Source: Oscillospiraceae bacterium (GTDB lineage Bacteria; Bacillota; Clostridia; Oscillospirales; Ruminococcaceae). Taken from it: 64,000 nucleotides of DNA. Shown one piece after another: positions 10,377 to 20,054 of this stretch. Both the position numbers and the translations under genes were made by a program. How positions within the stretch are numbered: position 1 is the stretch's first letter; each line of letters opens with the position of its first letter. The notes below the pieces were generated by a model that was not told where the DNA came from, ran no database searches, and worked only from the letters and a program-made list of their open reading frames with translations. The DNA is taken from NCBI GenBank assembly GCA_902362965.1, contig CABIYQ010000002.1, positions 165,200 to 229,199 of the forward strand, read 5' to 3'.

Positions 10377-11203
10377 TGGGAACATTATATGTTGTGGGAA
10401 CTCCGATAGGAAATATGGAGGACGTAACGTTCCGGCAGCTTGAAACCCTCAAATCAGTAGATTTTATTGCCGCAGAGGATACCAGAGTTACTTTGAAGCT
10501 GCTTAACAGATACGGCATAAAAAAAACTCTTGTAAGCTATCACAGGCACAGCGGAGAAAACTGTGCCTTAAGTATAATGGAACGTATAAAGAACGGTGAA
10601 AATGCGGCGATCGTAACCGACGCCGGAATGCCGTGTATATCCGATCCGGGTGAGGATCTTGTAAAGATTTGTGCTGAAAACGAGGTTGATGTTAAAGTTG
10701 TTCCCGGACCGAGCGCAGTAATTTCCGCTCTTGCGGTTTCAGGACTTAGTACCTCAAGATTTTCCTTTGAGGGCTTTCTATCAGTTAATAAAAAACAGAG
10801 ATACGAGCATCTTGAAAATATACAAAACGATACGAGAACTTTGATTTTTTATGAAGCTCCTCATAAGCTTCGCAATACGCTGAAAGATTTTCTTAAATAT
10901 TTCGGGGATAGAAAAATTTCTCTTTGCCGTGAATTGACAAAGGTATATGAAGAAATCCTGAGAATGACAGTCTCCGAGGCAATTTTCTATTATGAGTCGC
11001 ACAATCCAAAAGGCGAATATGTGTTGGTAGTGGAAGGCGCTCAGGAGCGTAAAGATAACGGCAGCGTTACCCTTGAACAGGCAGTAAGAATGGCGGAAGG
11101 TCTGATTAACGAGGGTGTGAAGCCGTCTGAAGCATGCAAAAGGATAGCAAAGGATACAAATTTTTCTAAGGGCAGTCTTTATTCGGCTGTTGTAAATAAG
11201 TGA
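10376..11203 (+). CDS. rsmI: 16S rRNA (cytidine(1402)-2'-O)-methyltransferase
   Basis: 275-residue tetrapyrrole-methylase-fold enzyme that 2'-O-methylates C1402 in the ribosomal P site. The N-terminal LYVVGTPIGNMEDVTFRQLE, the AAEDTR motif, the VTDAGMPCISDPGEDLV segment and VPGPSAVISALAVSG are classical RsmI signatures. Length is normal. Start and stop overlap (TAATG) with trmN6, so the two RNA-modification genes are translated together. A terminator follows directly after the stop. Confidence 0.96.
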   Translation: MGTLYVVGTPIGNMEDVTFRQLETLKSVDFIAAEDTRVTLKLLNRYGIKKTLVSYHRHSGENCALSIMERIKNGENAAIVTDAGMPCISDPGEDLVKICAENEVDVKVVPGPSAVISALAVSGLSTSRFSFEGFLSVNKKQRYEHLENIQNDTRTLIFYEAPHKLRNTLKDFLKYFGDRKISLCRELTKVYEEILRMTVSEAIFYYESHNPKGEYVLVVEGAQERKDNGSVTLEQAVRMAEGLINEGVKPSEACKRIAKDTNFSKGSLYSAVVNK

Positions 11204-11229
11204 AAGGTACGCTTTTATGCGTGCCTTTT
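11203..11229 (+). terminator. Terminator after rsmI
   Basis: GGTACGC / GCGTGCC stem (one G-T pair) followed by TTTT, immediately after the rsmI stop codon. Confidence 0.7.
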
Positions 11230-11263
11230 GCATTTTATCAGTAAAATTTATACTTTTTGTAAT

Positions 11264-11292
11264 TTGACTTTAAATGCAAAATGGTTTATAAT
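11264..11292 (+). promoter_or_regulatory. Promoter of the tepA-uppP-ftsK run
   Basis: TTGACT (11264-11269), 17-base spacer, TATAAT (11287-11292). First gene starts at 11371. This is the only strong promoter I see before about 23.3 kb, so the following co-directional genes may be largely one transcription unit. Confidence 0.75.
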
Positions 11293-11370
11293 TATAAGAA
11301 TAAGTAAGAGTGTATAAATCTGACTTTTATGAAAATAATAGAAATATTCTATTAAGAAAGGTCATAGGTT

Positions 11371-12126
11371 ATGAATACACAGGATTACGATGAAAATGAA
11401 AAGGACAACGATAATAATTCAGAAAGTGAAACAGAGGAAAGACTTGATCAGGCAGAGCTGATTGAAAAAACCGGAGAAGTGGTTCCCCATAATGCCAAAC
11501 ACCTTATTCACTGTCTTACCGTTATCGGTCAGGTGGAGGGGCATTATGTTCTGCCGTCCCAGAATAAGACTACGAAATATGAACATATTATTCCGGCGCT
11601 TGTGGCAATTGAACAGGATCGCAGCATTGAGGGACTGGTGATAATTCTCAATACCGTAGGCGGAGACGTTGAGGCGGGTCTTGCTATTGCAGAGCTTATT
11701 GCGGGAATGAAAACTCCAACGGTTTCACTGGTTGTAGGAGGCGGTCATTCAATCGGCGTACCGCTGGCGGTAAGCGCTAAGCACTCTTTTATTGTTCCCT
11801 CGGCTACAATGACAATTCATCCTGTCAGAATGAACGGACTCGTTTTGGGAGTACCTCAGACGCTTTCGTATTTTGATAAAATGCAGGACAGAATTGTAAA
11901 TTTTGTAACCTCTAACAGCAATATCAGCGAACAGGATTTCAGGAATCTGATGTTGCAGACAGGAGAACTCACGATGGATATGGGAACGGTTGTAGACGGC
12001 GAACGTGCTGTTGAACTGGGACTTATTGACAGTCTGGGCGGTTTAAGCGACGCTATTGACTGCCTGTATTCACTTATTGAAGAATCTGGTGAGAAGTATC
12101 CTGATAATGAAAAAAAGGAGGACTAA
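11371..12126 (+). CDS. tepA: ClpP-class serine protease, TepA/YmfB type
   Basis: 251 residues with a ClpP/crotonase fold. The segment [19 protein letters not shown] carries the serine expected at the ClpP nucleophile position, and [13 protein letters not shown] carries the histidine region. The polar first 40 residues are variable. B. subtilis TepA was described as a translocation-enhancing ClpP-like protein; its precise role is unsettled. As in Bacillus, the gene is followed by a ylzJ-like gene and an ftsK/spoIIIE gene, which supports the call. The ATG at 11371 has an AAAGG upstream. Confidence 0.88.
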   Translation: MNTQDYDENEKDNDNNSESETEERLDQAELIEKTGEVVPHNAKHLIHCLTVIGQVEGHYVLPSQNKTTKYEHIIPALVAIEQDRSIEGLVIILNTVGGDVEAGLAIAELIAGMKTPTVSLVVGGGHSIGVPLAVSAKHSFIVPSATMTIHPVRMNGLVLGVPQTLSYFDKMQDRIVNFVTSNSNISEQDFRNLMLQTGELTMDMGTVVDGERAVELGLIDSLGGLSDAIDCLYSLIEESGEKYPDNEKKED

Positions 12127-12129
12127 GCA

Positions 12130-12288
12130 ATGGTGCTTCATACAATTATCAGTCCGGCAGACATTTTTTACGATTTTTCCAAGAATATGGAAAATATTAA
12201 AAAAAATGAGGAAATATGCATTACGGACCCTTTTCACTACCTTGAACAGGATGAGTATTACAAACAAAATATACAAATGCGGAAATGA
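12130..12288 (+). CDS. YlzJ-like small protein (52 residues)
   Basis: Short gene with start MVLHTIISPADIFYD and a perfect GGAGG (12117-12121) 8 bases before its ATG. It begins 3 bases after tepA ends, and its position between a tepA-like and an ftsK/spoIIIE-like gene is that of Bacillus ylzJ. The N-terminal hydrophobic-plus-proline pattern fits YlzJ-like proteins, whose function is unknown. It is acidic and aromatic at the C-terminus with no membrane segment. An open frame in another phase runs across the same bases but has no ribosome binding site. The call rests on position, ribosome binding site and weak similarity. Confidence 0.75.
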   Translation: MVLHTIISPADIFYDFSKNMENIKKNEEICITDPFHYLEQDEYYKQNIQMRK

Positions 12289-12314
12289 TTTCCGCTACAT
12301 ATCAGGAGGGCAAA

Positions 12315-13190
12315 ATGAATATTTTTGAAGCGATTATGCAGGGAATTATACAGGGACTGACGGAATTTCTTCCGGTATCAAGCTCGGGACATCTATCACT
12401 TTATCAGCACTTTACAGGCAACAGCGGAGAGGGTGCACTGCTGTTTTCGGCAGTTCTTCATCTTGGTACGTTGGTTGCAGTGTTTACTGCATTCCGCAAA
12501 ACGATCTGGGAGCTTATTAAAGAGCTGGGATTTATGATAAAGGATATCTTTACAGGAAAGTTCAAATGGAAGGAAATGAATCCTCCGAGACGGGCGATAA
12601 TAATGATGATAATTTCGCTTCTTATGCTTATTCCTTTTTACATATTCAAGGACTTTTTCGAGGGAGTGTCCGAAGACAGTGATATTATTGTTGAGGGTAT
12701 CTGCTTTTTGTATACGGCAACTATTTTATTTCTTTCCGACCGATGCGTTAAGGGAAATAAAAAATTCGGTGATATTACGGTTAAAAATGCCGTAACAGTG
12801 GGCGCTTTTCAGGGTGTAGCACTGCTTCCGGGCGTATCACGTTCCGGTTCTACAATTTCCGGCGGACTTTTCTGCGGATTTGAAAGGGAAACAGCGGTTC
12901 AGTATTCATTTATTCTGGGAATACCGGCAATTTTAGGCGGCTGTCTTTTGCAGGTTAAAGACGCTGTGGATCAGAAAGCAATGGACATAGAGCCTTTAAA
13001 TTTTGCAGTTGGATTTATTGTTTCAGCAATTGTAGGAATTTGTGCGATAAAAATGGTTAACTGGCTTGTGAAATCGGATAAATTCAAGATTTTTGCGGTT
13101 TATACTTTGATTTTAGGCGTAGTAGTAATTGGAATAGGAATTTTTGAACATGCTGTTGGAATGAATCTTGTTGACTATCTGAAAAAATAA
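12315..13190 (+). CDS. uppP: Undecaprenyl-diphosphatase UppP/BacA
   Basis: 291-residue polytopic membrane enzyme that dephosphorylates undecaprenyl diphosphate, recycling the lipid carrier for peptidoglycan and wall polymers; it often confers bacitracin tolerance. Signature motifs are QGLTEFLPVSSSGHL near the N-terminus and LLPGVSRSGSTIS in the second half. The ATG at 12315 follows AGGAGG; the frame extends 10 codons upstream without support. Several membrane segments are evident up to the C-terminal helix. It sits between the ylzJ-like gene and ftsK. Confidence 0.97.
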   Translation: MNIFEAIMQGIIQGLTEFLPVSSSGHLSLYQHFTGNSGEGALLFSAVLHLGTLVAVFTAFRKTIWELIKELGFMIKDIFTGKFKWKEMNPPRRAIIMMIISLLMLIPFYIFKDFFEGVSEDSDIIVEGICFLYTATILFLSDRCVKGNKKFGDITVKNAVTVGAFQGVALLPGVSRSGSTISGGLFCGFERETAVQYSFILGIPAILGGCLLQVKDAVDQKAMDIEPLNFAVGFIVSAIVGICAIKMVNWLVKSDKFKIFAVYTLILGVVVIGIGIFEHAVGMNLVDYLKK

Positions 13191-13216
13191 TTTTAGAATA
13201 CGAAAGGAAAATAACA

Positions 13217-15811
13217 GTGGCGGGAAGTAAAAAAAGCGGCGGCTCTTCCAAAGCAAAGTCAGGCGGTGCAAAAAAGGGCGGAAATACAAAAAAAGCTCAG
13301 ACAAAACCGTCTGCCGGATCTAAAACCGAATCTCAGAAGGATCCGGTAAATCAGTTCTGGTCCGTAATATTGTTTGCGGCGGGAATTCTGGTTTTTCTTC
13401 TTACTGTAATTGAAGGAAGCAGCGGCTGGTATTTTATACATAATCTTTTCAGAGGACTTTTCGGCGTATCGGTATTTTTAGTGCCGGTCATACTTGTCTA
13501 TACGGCGATTCTTATAAGCATGGAAAGATCCCAGCAAACCGTAGCCGGAAGAGCAATGTGGGGTATCGGTCTTACTTTGCTTTGCAGTTCTGTGGTACAG
13601 ATAATGTTTGCAGGAGAAGCACAGGGCAGCAGCTTTACTGAAAAATGCAGATATCTTTATGAATCCGGTTCAAATCTGGAAGGCGGCGGCTTATTAAGTG
13701 CATTGATCGCATGGCCTTTGCTTAAGTTTTTTGGGAATGTAGGCGCTAAGATCATAGTTTGTGTTCTTCTGTTTATTTTCATAATGCTTCTGTCCAATCT
13801 GACGCTTTTTCAGTTTTTCGGATTCTTTTACAAACCGTTTGTCAAAATGTATCATTCGCTGCAGGAGCTTCGGGAGGAAAACCGTATACTTGACGCATAT
13901 GAGGAATGGGAGTATGATGAGGAACAGGAAGCTATTTCTCTTGCAAATTCCCAAAATAATGAAAGTGATACGGTGCCGGACGATAATTTTGATTTTGACG
14001 TTCCGGTAAATGCGAATGATAATATTGATCTTCCTGATTTTGAACCGCCGAAATTGAGCAGTCAGAACGGTTCGGCAATAGACATACCTATTGATGGAGT
14101 TTTACAGTCTGAATCTGACAAGCCCGTTTTAGGAAATAATAATAACACTGAAAACGTACATGACGTTGACGATAAGCCGGCCGAGAAAAATCAAAAGCCG
14201 CTGAATGAACTGGATGCGCTTGTTGAAAAGGCGGTAGTAGGCGGAGAAAAAGAAAAGCTTCCTGAGACCTTTGCAGAAAAAGCAGCTAAAGCGGAGGAAA
14301 GTGTACAGAAAACAGAAATCAAACCCATTGAAACAAAACAATATGTACTGCCTCCGATTAATCTTCTCAGTAAAAGTGTTTCAAAGGCAAATGATCCCGC
14401 TGCTGCTACAGAACTGAAAGAAAAGGCGGATACTCTTATAAATACTCTTGAAAGCTTCGGGGTAAAGGCTAGAATTGTTGCTATCCAGAGAGGTCCGAGA
14501 GTTACCAGATATGAAATTCAGCCTGCGGCAGGAGTTAAGGTTTCAAAGATTACTAATCTGTCAGACGATATTGCCCTTAACCTTGCAGCGGCAGGAGTAA
14601 GAATAGAAGCTCCGATCCCGGGCAAGGCTGCTATCGGTATTGAAATACCGAATACTAATCAGGACGTAGTTTCTTTACGTGAAATAATTGAAAGCCGTGA
14701 ATTTCGTGACGCCAAAAGCAAGCTTGCGTTTTCAGTGGGTAAGGATATCGCCGGAAATATAATTATAGGCGATGTTGCAAAAATGCCTCACATGATCATT
14801 GCCGGAACAACAGGTTCGGGTAAATCGGTATGTACAAACTCAATAATCATGAGTATACTTTACCGTGCAACTCCTGATGAGGTAAAGCTTATTCTGATAG
14901 ATCCTAAGATGGTTGAATTTACAACTTATAACGGTATTCCTCATCTTCTGATACCTGTCGTTACTGATCCTCGTCAGGCGGCAGGTGCACTTAACTGGGG
15001 AGTTCAGGAAATGCTAAGAAGATATAAGCTTTTTGCGGATAATAATGTAAGGGACTTAGGCGGATACAATGAACTGGCAGCACGTAAGGGATATGACAAG
15101 CTGCCGCAGATCGTTATTGCAATAGACGAATTTTCAGACCTTATGATGGCGGCTTCAAAGGAAGTAGAAGACTCTGTATGCCGTCTTGCACAGATGGCGA
15201 GAGCGGCGGGAATGCACCTTATAATTGCAACCCAAAGACCTACTACAGACGTTATCACAGGTCTTATCAAGGCTAATATCCCAAGCCGTATTGCGCTGTC
15301 GGTTCAGTCGCAGGTTGACTCAAGAACCATTCTGGACACTCAGGGCGCTGAAAAGCTTCTGGGCTATGGCGATATGCTTTATTACCCAAACGGTATGCAG
15401 AAACCGCTTAGAGTTCAGGGCTGTTTTTGCTCTACCAAGGAAGTTGAAACGATAGTCGACTTTATCAAGAAAGAGTCCGTATCTGAATATAATGAGGAAA
15501 TTATTGAAGCGGTTGAACAGAATATGCCGGCAGAAAAGGGCGATCGTACTGCGGAGGCTTCCGAACCTATTGGAAATGGAGACGATGTTCTTATTGAAAA
15601 AGCAATTGACGTTGTTGTGGAAATGGGACAGGCTTCTACTTCTTCACTTCAGAGAAAGCTGAAGCTCGGATACGCAAGAGCTGCAAGAATAATCGACGAA
15701 CTGGAAAGTATGGGCGTTGTTGGTCCTTATGAAGGGGCGAAACCAAGAAAGGTTATAATGTCAAAACAGCAGTGGGCAGAACGCCGTGCAAGAAAAAGTA
15801 TGCAGGAATAA
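13217..15811 (+). CDS. ftsK: DNA translocase FtsK/SpoIIIE
   Basis: 864 residues starting with GTG behind AAAGGA. A Lys/Ser/Gly-rich N-terminal tail (about 1-35), four membrane segments (about 45-205), an acidic low-complexity linker (about 225-370), then the motor: alpha and beta domains with Walker A GTTGSGKSVC and Walker B-type LPQIVIAIDEFSDLM, and a C-terminal gamma winged helix (SSLQRKLKLGYARAARIIDELE) that reads KOPS/SRS-type DNA signals. It pumps chromosomal DNA through the division or sporulation septum. FtsK and SpoIIIE cannot be separated on sequence alone; the TepA-YlzJ context favours the SpoIIIE locus. Confidence 0.96.
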   Translation: MAGSKKSGGSSKAKSGGAKKGGNTKKAQTKPSAGSKTESQKDPVNQFWSVILFAAGILVFLLTVIEGSSGWYFIHNLFRGLFGVSVFLVPVILVYTAILISMERSQQTVAGRAMWGIGLTLLCSSVVQIMFAGEAQGSSFTEKCRYLYESGSNLEGGGLLSALIAWPLLKFFGNVGAKIIVCVLLFIFIMLLSNLTLFQFFGFFYKPFVKMYHSLQELREENRILDAYEEWEYDEEQEAISLANSQNNESDTVPDDNFDFDVPVNANDNIDLPDFEPPKLSSQNGSAIDIPIDGVLQSESDKPVLGNNNNTENVHDVDDKPAEKNQKPLNELDALVEKAVVGGEKEKLPETFAEKAAKAEESVQKTEIKPIETKQYVLPPINLLSKSVSKANDPAAATELKEKADTLINTLESFGVKARIVAIQRGPRVTRYEIQPAAGVKVSKITNLSDDIALNLAAAGVRIEAPIPGKAAIGIEIPNTNQDVVSLREIIESREFRDAKSKLAFSVGKDIAGNIIIGDVAKMPHMIIAGTTGSGKSVCTNSIIMSILYRATPDEVKLILIDPKMVEFTTYNGIPHLLIPVVTDPRQAAGALNWGVQEMLRRYKLFADNNVRDLGGYNELAARKGYDKLPQIVIAIDEFSDLMMAASKEVEDSVCRLAQMARAAGMHLIIATQRPTTDVITGLIKANIPSRIALSVQSQVDSRTILDTQGAEKLLGYGDMLYYPNGMQKPLRVQGCFCSTKEVETIVDFIKKESVSEYNEEIIEAVEQNMPAEKGDRTAEASEPIGNGDDVLIEKAIDVVVEMGQASTSSLQRKLKLGYARAARIIDELESMGVVGPYEGAKPRKVIMSKQQWAERRARKSMQE

Positions 15812-15822
15812 GGAAGTATAAT

Positions 15823-17697
15823 ATGAATGGATTTCTTCCTATTTCACGTTCGGATATGGAGGAACGTGGAATAAAACAATTTGATTTTGTTTATATAACA
15901 GGGGACGCATATGTGGACCACCCTAGCTTTGGCGTGGCGATAATATCAAGAGTACTTGAAGATCTGGGATATACAGTGGGAATAATTTCACAGCCTGACT
16001 GGAAAAGCGATAGAGATTTCAAACGCTTCGGCAGACCTAAGCTTGCATTTCTGGTAACAGCCGGAAATATTGATTCTATGGTTGCGCATTATACCGCCGC
16101 AAAAAGAAAGCGTTCCGATGACGCTTATACTCCCGGCGGAAAGGCAGGAAAGCGTCCGGATAGGGCAGTAATAGTGTACTGTAAAAAGATCCGTGAAATT
16201 TACGGAGATGTTCCCATCGCTATAGGCGGACTGGAAGCTTCACTTCGTCGGTTTGCTCACTATGATTATTGGGACGATTGCGTCCGTCCGTCAATACTTG
16301 TTGACAGTACTGCGAATATCCTTATGTTCGGAATGGGCGAGCATCAGATTACAGAGCTTGCACACAGACTGTCGCATGGGGAGGATATACGTGAGATCCA
16401 TGATGTACGGGGAACCTGCTACCTGACAGAACCTGTAAACACGCCGATCGGTGCGGCGGAATGTCCGTCCTTTGAACAGGTCAGGGATAATAAAAAGCTA
16501 TATGCCAAAGCGTGCAGACAACAGTATGACCAGCAGGACGAGGTTTACGGCAAAACGGTAATTCAGCGTCATGGAAAGATGATGCTTGTGCAGAATCCTC
16601 CGGCGCTTAGCCTTACAACTGAAGAGCTTGACCATGTTTACAGTCTGCCGTATATGAGAACATATCACCCGTCATATGAGAGTATGGGAGGAGTACCGGG
16701 AATTGAAGAAGTTCAGTTTTCTATTACCCATAACAGAGGCTGTTTCGGGTACTGTAATTTTTGCTCTATTGCTCTTCATCAGGGCAGACGAGTAACTTGC
16801 CGCAGCGAGGAGTCAATACTTGAAGAGGCTAAAAAGCTGACAGAAATGTCAGGCTTTAAAGGATATATACACGATGTAGGAGGGCCTACAGCCAATTTCA
16901 GAAAACCTTCCTGTGAAAAACAGATGAAGCTAGGATTGTGCAAGGGTAAAAAATGTCTTGCGCCTGAACCATGTCCCAATCTTGATGTTGACCACAGGGA
17001 ATATATTGATATTTTAAGAAAACTTCGTAATATAAAAGGCGTAAAAAAAGTTTTTATTCGTTCGGGAATCCGCTATGATTATCTGATGGAGGACGAAAGT
17101 GACGAGTTTATAAAGGAACTTATTAAAAATCATGTCAGCGGACAGCTTAAGGTTGCTCCGGAACATTGTTCGGCGGCAGTTCTTGATAAAATGGGTAAGC
17201 CTCATATTGAGGCATATAAGAAATTTCAGCAGAAATTCTATGCAATTACAAAGGGAATGGGCAAGGAGCAGTATTTAGTGCCTTATCTTATGTCCTCACA
17301 CCCGGGAAGTACTCTTAAAGAGGCTATAGATTTGGCAGTATTTCTCAAGGAAAATAATATGCGTCCGGAACAGGTACAGGATTTTTATCCGACGCCGGGA
17401 ACTATTTCTACCTGTATGTTTTATACGGGATATGATCCGTATACCATGAAGGAGGTCTATGTTCCGAAAACTTCGGAAGAGAAAAAAATGCAGAGAACGC
17501 TTTTGCAGTATTTCAAGCCTGAAAATAAAAAAATCGTTATTTCAGCATTGAAAAAAGCCGGACGGCACGACTTGATAGGTTACGGTAAAAATTGTCTGGT
17601 AACGCCTGAAAACGGACGAAATGAAACACGGGCGGTAAATGGCAGAAAATCGGGAAAGGCAAAAAATAATGGCATCAGGAAAAAGAAAAAAAGGTAA
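15823..17697 (+). CDS. YgiQ family radical SAM protein
   Basis: 624 residues. An N-terminal domain resembling a cobalamin-binding fold (FVYITGDAYVDHPSFGVAI) is followed by a radical SAM core with the cluster motif CFGYCNFC, a TIM-barrel continuation (FIRSGIRYDYLM, KVAPEHCS) and a C-terminal domain with FYPTPGTISTCMFYTG. A Lys/Arg-rich tail ends the protein. YgiQ proteins are conserved but their substrate is unknown. The ATG at 15823 has AAGGAAG at good spacing, 11 bases after the ftsK stop. Its 3' end overlaps the next gene. Confidence 0.93.
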   Translation: MNGFLPISRSDMEERGIKQFDFVYITGDAYVDHPSFGVAIISRVLEDLGYTVGIISQPDWKSDRDFKRFGRPKLAFLVTAGNIDSMVAHYTAAKRKRSDDAYTPGGKAGKRPDRAVIVYCKKIREIYGDVPIAIGGLEASLRRFAHYDYWDDCVRPSILVDSTANILMFGMGEHQITELAHRLSHGEDIREIHDVRGTCYLTEPVNTPIGAAECPSFEQVRDNKKLYAKACRQQYDQQDEVYGKTVIQRHGKMMLVQNPPALSLTTEELDHVYSLPYMRTYHPSYESMGGVPGIEEVQFSITHNRGCFGYCNFCSIALHQGRRVTCRSEESILEEAKKLTEMSGFKGYIHDVGGPTANFRKPSCEKQMKLGLCKGKKCLAPEPCPNLDVDHREYIDILRKLRNIKGVKKVFIRSGIRYDYLMEDESDEFIKELIKNHVSGQLKVAPEHCSAAVLDKMGKPHIEAYKKFQQKFYAITKGMGKEQYLVPYLMSSHPGSTLKEAIDLAVFLKENNMRPEQVQDFYPTPGTISTCMFYTGYDPYTMKEVYVPKTSEEKKMQRTLLQYFKPENKKIVISALKKAGRHDLIGYGKNCLVTPENGRNETRAVNGRKSGKAKNNGIRKKKKR

Positions 17698-18598
17698 GAA
17701 AAACGGATTATTTGCAAAGCTTTTGGCGGCGGTCATAATAATTGCTGTCGGTGTTTTTGCGGCTGATTATTTTAATATATTTACCTTTGAGGAATGGAAA
17801 GAATTTTTCGTTATTGAAAAGGAATCCGTTGCAGAGGGAGAGGTTCAAGTCCACTATATAAATGTGGGGCAGGGGGATTGTTCTCTTATTCTGTCCGAAG
17901 ATACGGCAATACTTATCGATACCGGTGAAAAGGAAAACGGCGAAATAATATGCAGTTATCTTGAAAAACACAATGTTGATAATATAGACTGTATGATTCT
18001 CACTCACCCTCATTCTGACCACATGGGTGCGGCTTCCTATGTTATTGACAATATGGATGTTGAACAAATTATCATTCCTAAGGTTACGGACGATATGGTA
18101 CCAACAACGAAGGTTTATGAGAATTTCTTGAAAAGTGTTAAGAACAAAAATCTCAAGCTGACTGCCGCAAAACCCGGAATGACCATTGATGCGGGAGAGG
18201 GAGAGCTTGAAATAATATCACCGGTAAAGGATTATGATAATTTAAATAATTATTCTGCGGCGGCGGTACTTACTCATGGCAGTAATAAGTTTATGTTTAC
18301 AGGGGATATTGAGAAAAAAGCTGAAAAGGATATCATAAAAGCCGGAAATCTTACTGGTGCAGATGTTCTTAAAGTTGCTCACCATGGAAGCAATACTTCA
18401 AGCAGCAAGGAGTTTCTTGATATTGTAGATCCTGATTATGCAGTTATAGAGTGCGGAGATAATTCCTACAAGCACCCTCATGAGGAAACCATGGAAAGAC
18501 TTTCCGAATATACGGATAAAATATACAGAACAGACATAGACGGTAATATTGTGATAACGTCTGATAAAGACGGATTATCAGTTAAAACTGAAAATTAA
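17669..18598 (+). CDS. Membrane-anchored ComEC/Rec2-type metallo-beta-lactamase fold hydrolase
   Basis: About 309 residues: a basic N-terminus, one membrane segment (about residues 15-35), then a metallo-beta-lactamase domain facing outside. Metal ligands are in LTHPHSDHMGAA (HxHxDH), in FTGDIEKK and in VAHHGSNTS. The opening HYINVGQGDCSLIL is typical of the extracellular domain of ComEC and its free-standing relatives, which are thought to act on nucleic acids. The start is uncertain: ATG 17669 (AAAGG upstream) or ATG 17639; both overlap the YgiQ gene. The DUF3006 gene 9 bases downstream is a frequent partner of this family. Confidence 0.88.
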   Translation: MASGKRKKGKKNGLFAKLLAAVIIIAVGVFAADYFNIFTFEEWKEFFVIEKESVAEGEVQVHYINVGQGDCSLILSEDTAILIDTGEKENGEIICSYLEKHNVDNIDCMILTHPHSDHMGAASYVIDNMDVEQIIIPKVTDDMVPTTKVYENFLKSVKNKNLKLTAAKPGMTIDAGEGELEIISPVKDYDNLNNYSAAAVLTHGSNKFMFTGDIEKKAEKDIIKAGNLTGADVLKVAHHGSNTSSSKEFLDIVDPDYAVIECGDNSYKHPHEETMERLSEYTDKIYRTDIDGNIVITSDKDGLSVKTEN

Positions 18599-18607
18599 GG
18601 AGAAGCT

Positions 18608-18814
18608 ATGCTGATAATAGAACGCTTTGAGGGAAATACTGCCATTATTGAGGACGGCGGCAAGCACTTTGAAGTAAGCAGAGATGATCTGCCGGAAAAT
18701 GCATGTGAGGGAGACGTACTGAAAAAAGTCGGCAGTACATATGAAATTGACAAAGAAAAAACAGAAAGCCGAAGAAAAGAAATATTAAAGCTGCAAAACA
18801 GCTTGTGGAGTTGA
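18608..18814 (+). CDS. DUF3006 family small protein
   Basis: 68 residues, opening MLIIERFEGNTAIIEDGG, followed by a short beta-rich domain and a charged helical tail. This pattern matches DUF3006 proteins, which are commonly encoded next to ComEC-like metallo-beta-lactamase proteins. Function unknown. The ATG at 18608 has AAGGAGA directly upstream and the gene ends 2 bases before the ATG of the flavoprotein gene. Confidence 0.8.
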   Translation: MLIIERFEGNTAIIEDGGKHFEVSRDDLPENACEGDVLKKVGSTYEIDKEKTESRRKEILKLQNSLWS

Positions 18815-18816
18815 AT

Positions 18817-20037
18817 ATGAACGCAGACGTAATTATAATAGGCGGAGGAGCCGCCGGAGCAATGGCAGGTGTTTATTGCGGCGAATGGGGAAAGAAAACA
18901 ATTATTTTTGAACCCAACGGAAAAATAGGTAAAAAGCTTATGATCACCGGTAAGGGAAGATGTAACGTTACCAATAACTGTACAGACGATGAACTTATTC
19001 GCAATATTCCCCGTAATCCAAGGTTTTTATACAGCGCTTTTTCGCAGTATTCTACGGCAGATGTTATGGATTTTTTTAAGCAGTCGGGAGTGCCTCTGAA
19101 AACAGAAAGAGGAAACAGAGTTTTTCCTGTTAGCGATAAGGCGGCGGATATTGTTTCGGCTCTGGAACGCAAACTGAAAAAAGCTGATGTAAAAATCATA
19201 AAGGAAAGAGTTACCGGACTTATTATTGAAAACGGCATATGCAAGGGTGTTGAAGCAGGAGGAAAGCAGTATTTTTCAGAGTCTGTTTTAATAGCGACCG
19301 GAGGAAAATCCTATCCCAGTACCGGTTCTACGGGGGATGGGTATAAGCTTGCAGAATCTGTGGGACATACTGTCACAAAGCTTGAACCGTCTCTTGTACC
19401 GCTAGTGTGCAATGAAAAATACTGTGCCGATATGATGGGTCTTTCCCTGAAAAATGTTACGCTATCGCTATATGACAGGGGTAAGAAAATATACAGCGAG
19501 CTGGGTGAAATGCTGTTTACTCATTTCGGTGTATCCGGACCGTTGGTATTAAGTGCAAGCTCTCATATTGACAGTATGGAAAATAACAGATATAAACTTC
19601 TTATTGATTTAAAACCCGGACTTTCCGAGCAGCAGCTTGATGCGAGAATCTTACGGGATTTCAGTGAAAATATAAATCGTATATTCGGAAATTCCCTATC
19701 CAAGCTTTTACCTGCAAAGCTTGTACCGACAGCGGTAAGGCTGTCGGGGATACCGGGGGAGAGAAAAGTAAATCAGATAACAAGAGAAGAACGTCTGGAA
19801 TTTGTAAGACTTCTCAAAGCTTTTCCGCTGACGGTAAAAGCATTCCGACCAATAGAGGAAGCGATAATTACCAGCGGAGGTATCAATATAAAAGAAATCA
19901 ACCCTAAAACTATGGAATCAAAAAAAATAAAGGGACTTTTCTTTGCCGGAGAAGTTATAGACGTTGATGGGTATACCGGAGGATTTAATTTGCAGATCGC
20001 TTTTTCAACCGCATACTGTGCGGCTTTAAATATGTAA
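18817..20037 (+). CDS. HI0933-family flavoprotein (NAD(P)/FAD-dependent oxidoreductase)
   Basis: 406 residues. An N-terminal dinucleotide-binding motif IIIGGGAAGAMAG binds FAD; KKLMITGKGRCNVTNNC and IATGGKSYPSTGSTGDGYKLAE are hallmarks of the HI0933/YhiN family; GLFFAGEVIDVDGYTGGFNLQ near the C-terminus completes the FAD site. The family is widespread but its substrate is not known. The ATG at 18817 follows GGAG at ideal spacing; an in-frame GTG at 18805 is less likely. In this operon it precedes cmk, a common arrangement in Clostridia. Confidence 0.93.
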   Translation: MNADVIIIGGGAAGAMAGVYCGEWGKKTIIFEPNGKIGKKLMITGKGRCNVTNNCTDDELIRNIPRNPRFLYSAFSQYSTADVMDFFKQSGVPLKTERGNRVFPVSDKAADIVSALERKLKKADVKIIKERVTGLIIENGICKGVEAGGKQYFSESVLIATGGKSYPSTGSTGDGYKLAESVGHTVTKLEPSLVPLVCNEKYCADMMGLSLKNVTLSLYDRGKKIYSELGEMLFTHFGVSGPLVLSASSHIDSMENNRYKLLIDLKPGLSEQQLDARILRDFSENINRIFGNSLSKLLPAKLVPTAVRLSGIPGERKVNQITREERLEFVRLLKAFPLTVKAFRPIEEAIITSGGINIKEINPKTMESKKIKGLFFAGEVIDVDGYTGGFNLQIAFSTAYCAALNM

Positions 20038-20054
20038 CTGAAAGGAAGTTGAAA

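Noticed and set aside
12056..12328. Open frame of 90 codons overlapping the end of tepA
   Set aside because: Out of frame with both neighbours, no ribosome binding site; the ylzJ-like frame on the same bases has a strong one.
13950..14350. Low-complexity acidic stretch in ftsK as a possible insertion or repeat
   Set aside because: A variable acidic linker between the membrane and motor domains is normal for FtsK/SpoIIIE.
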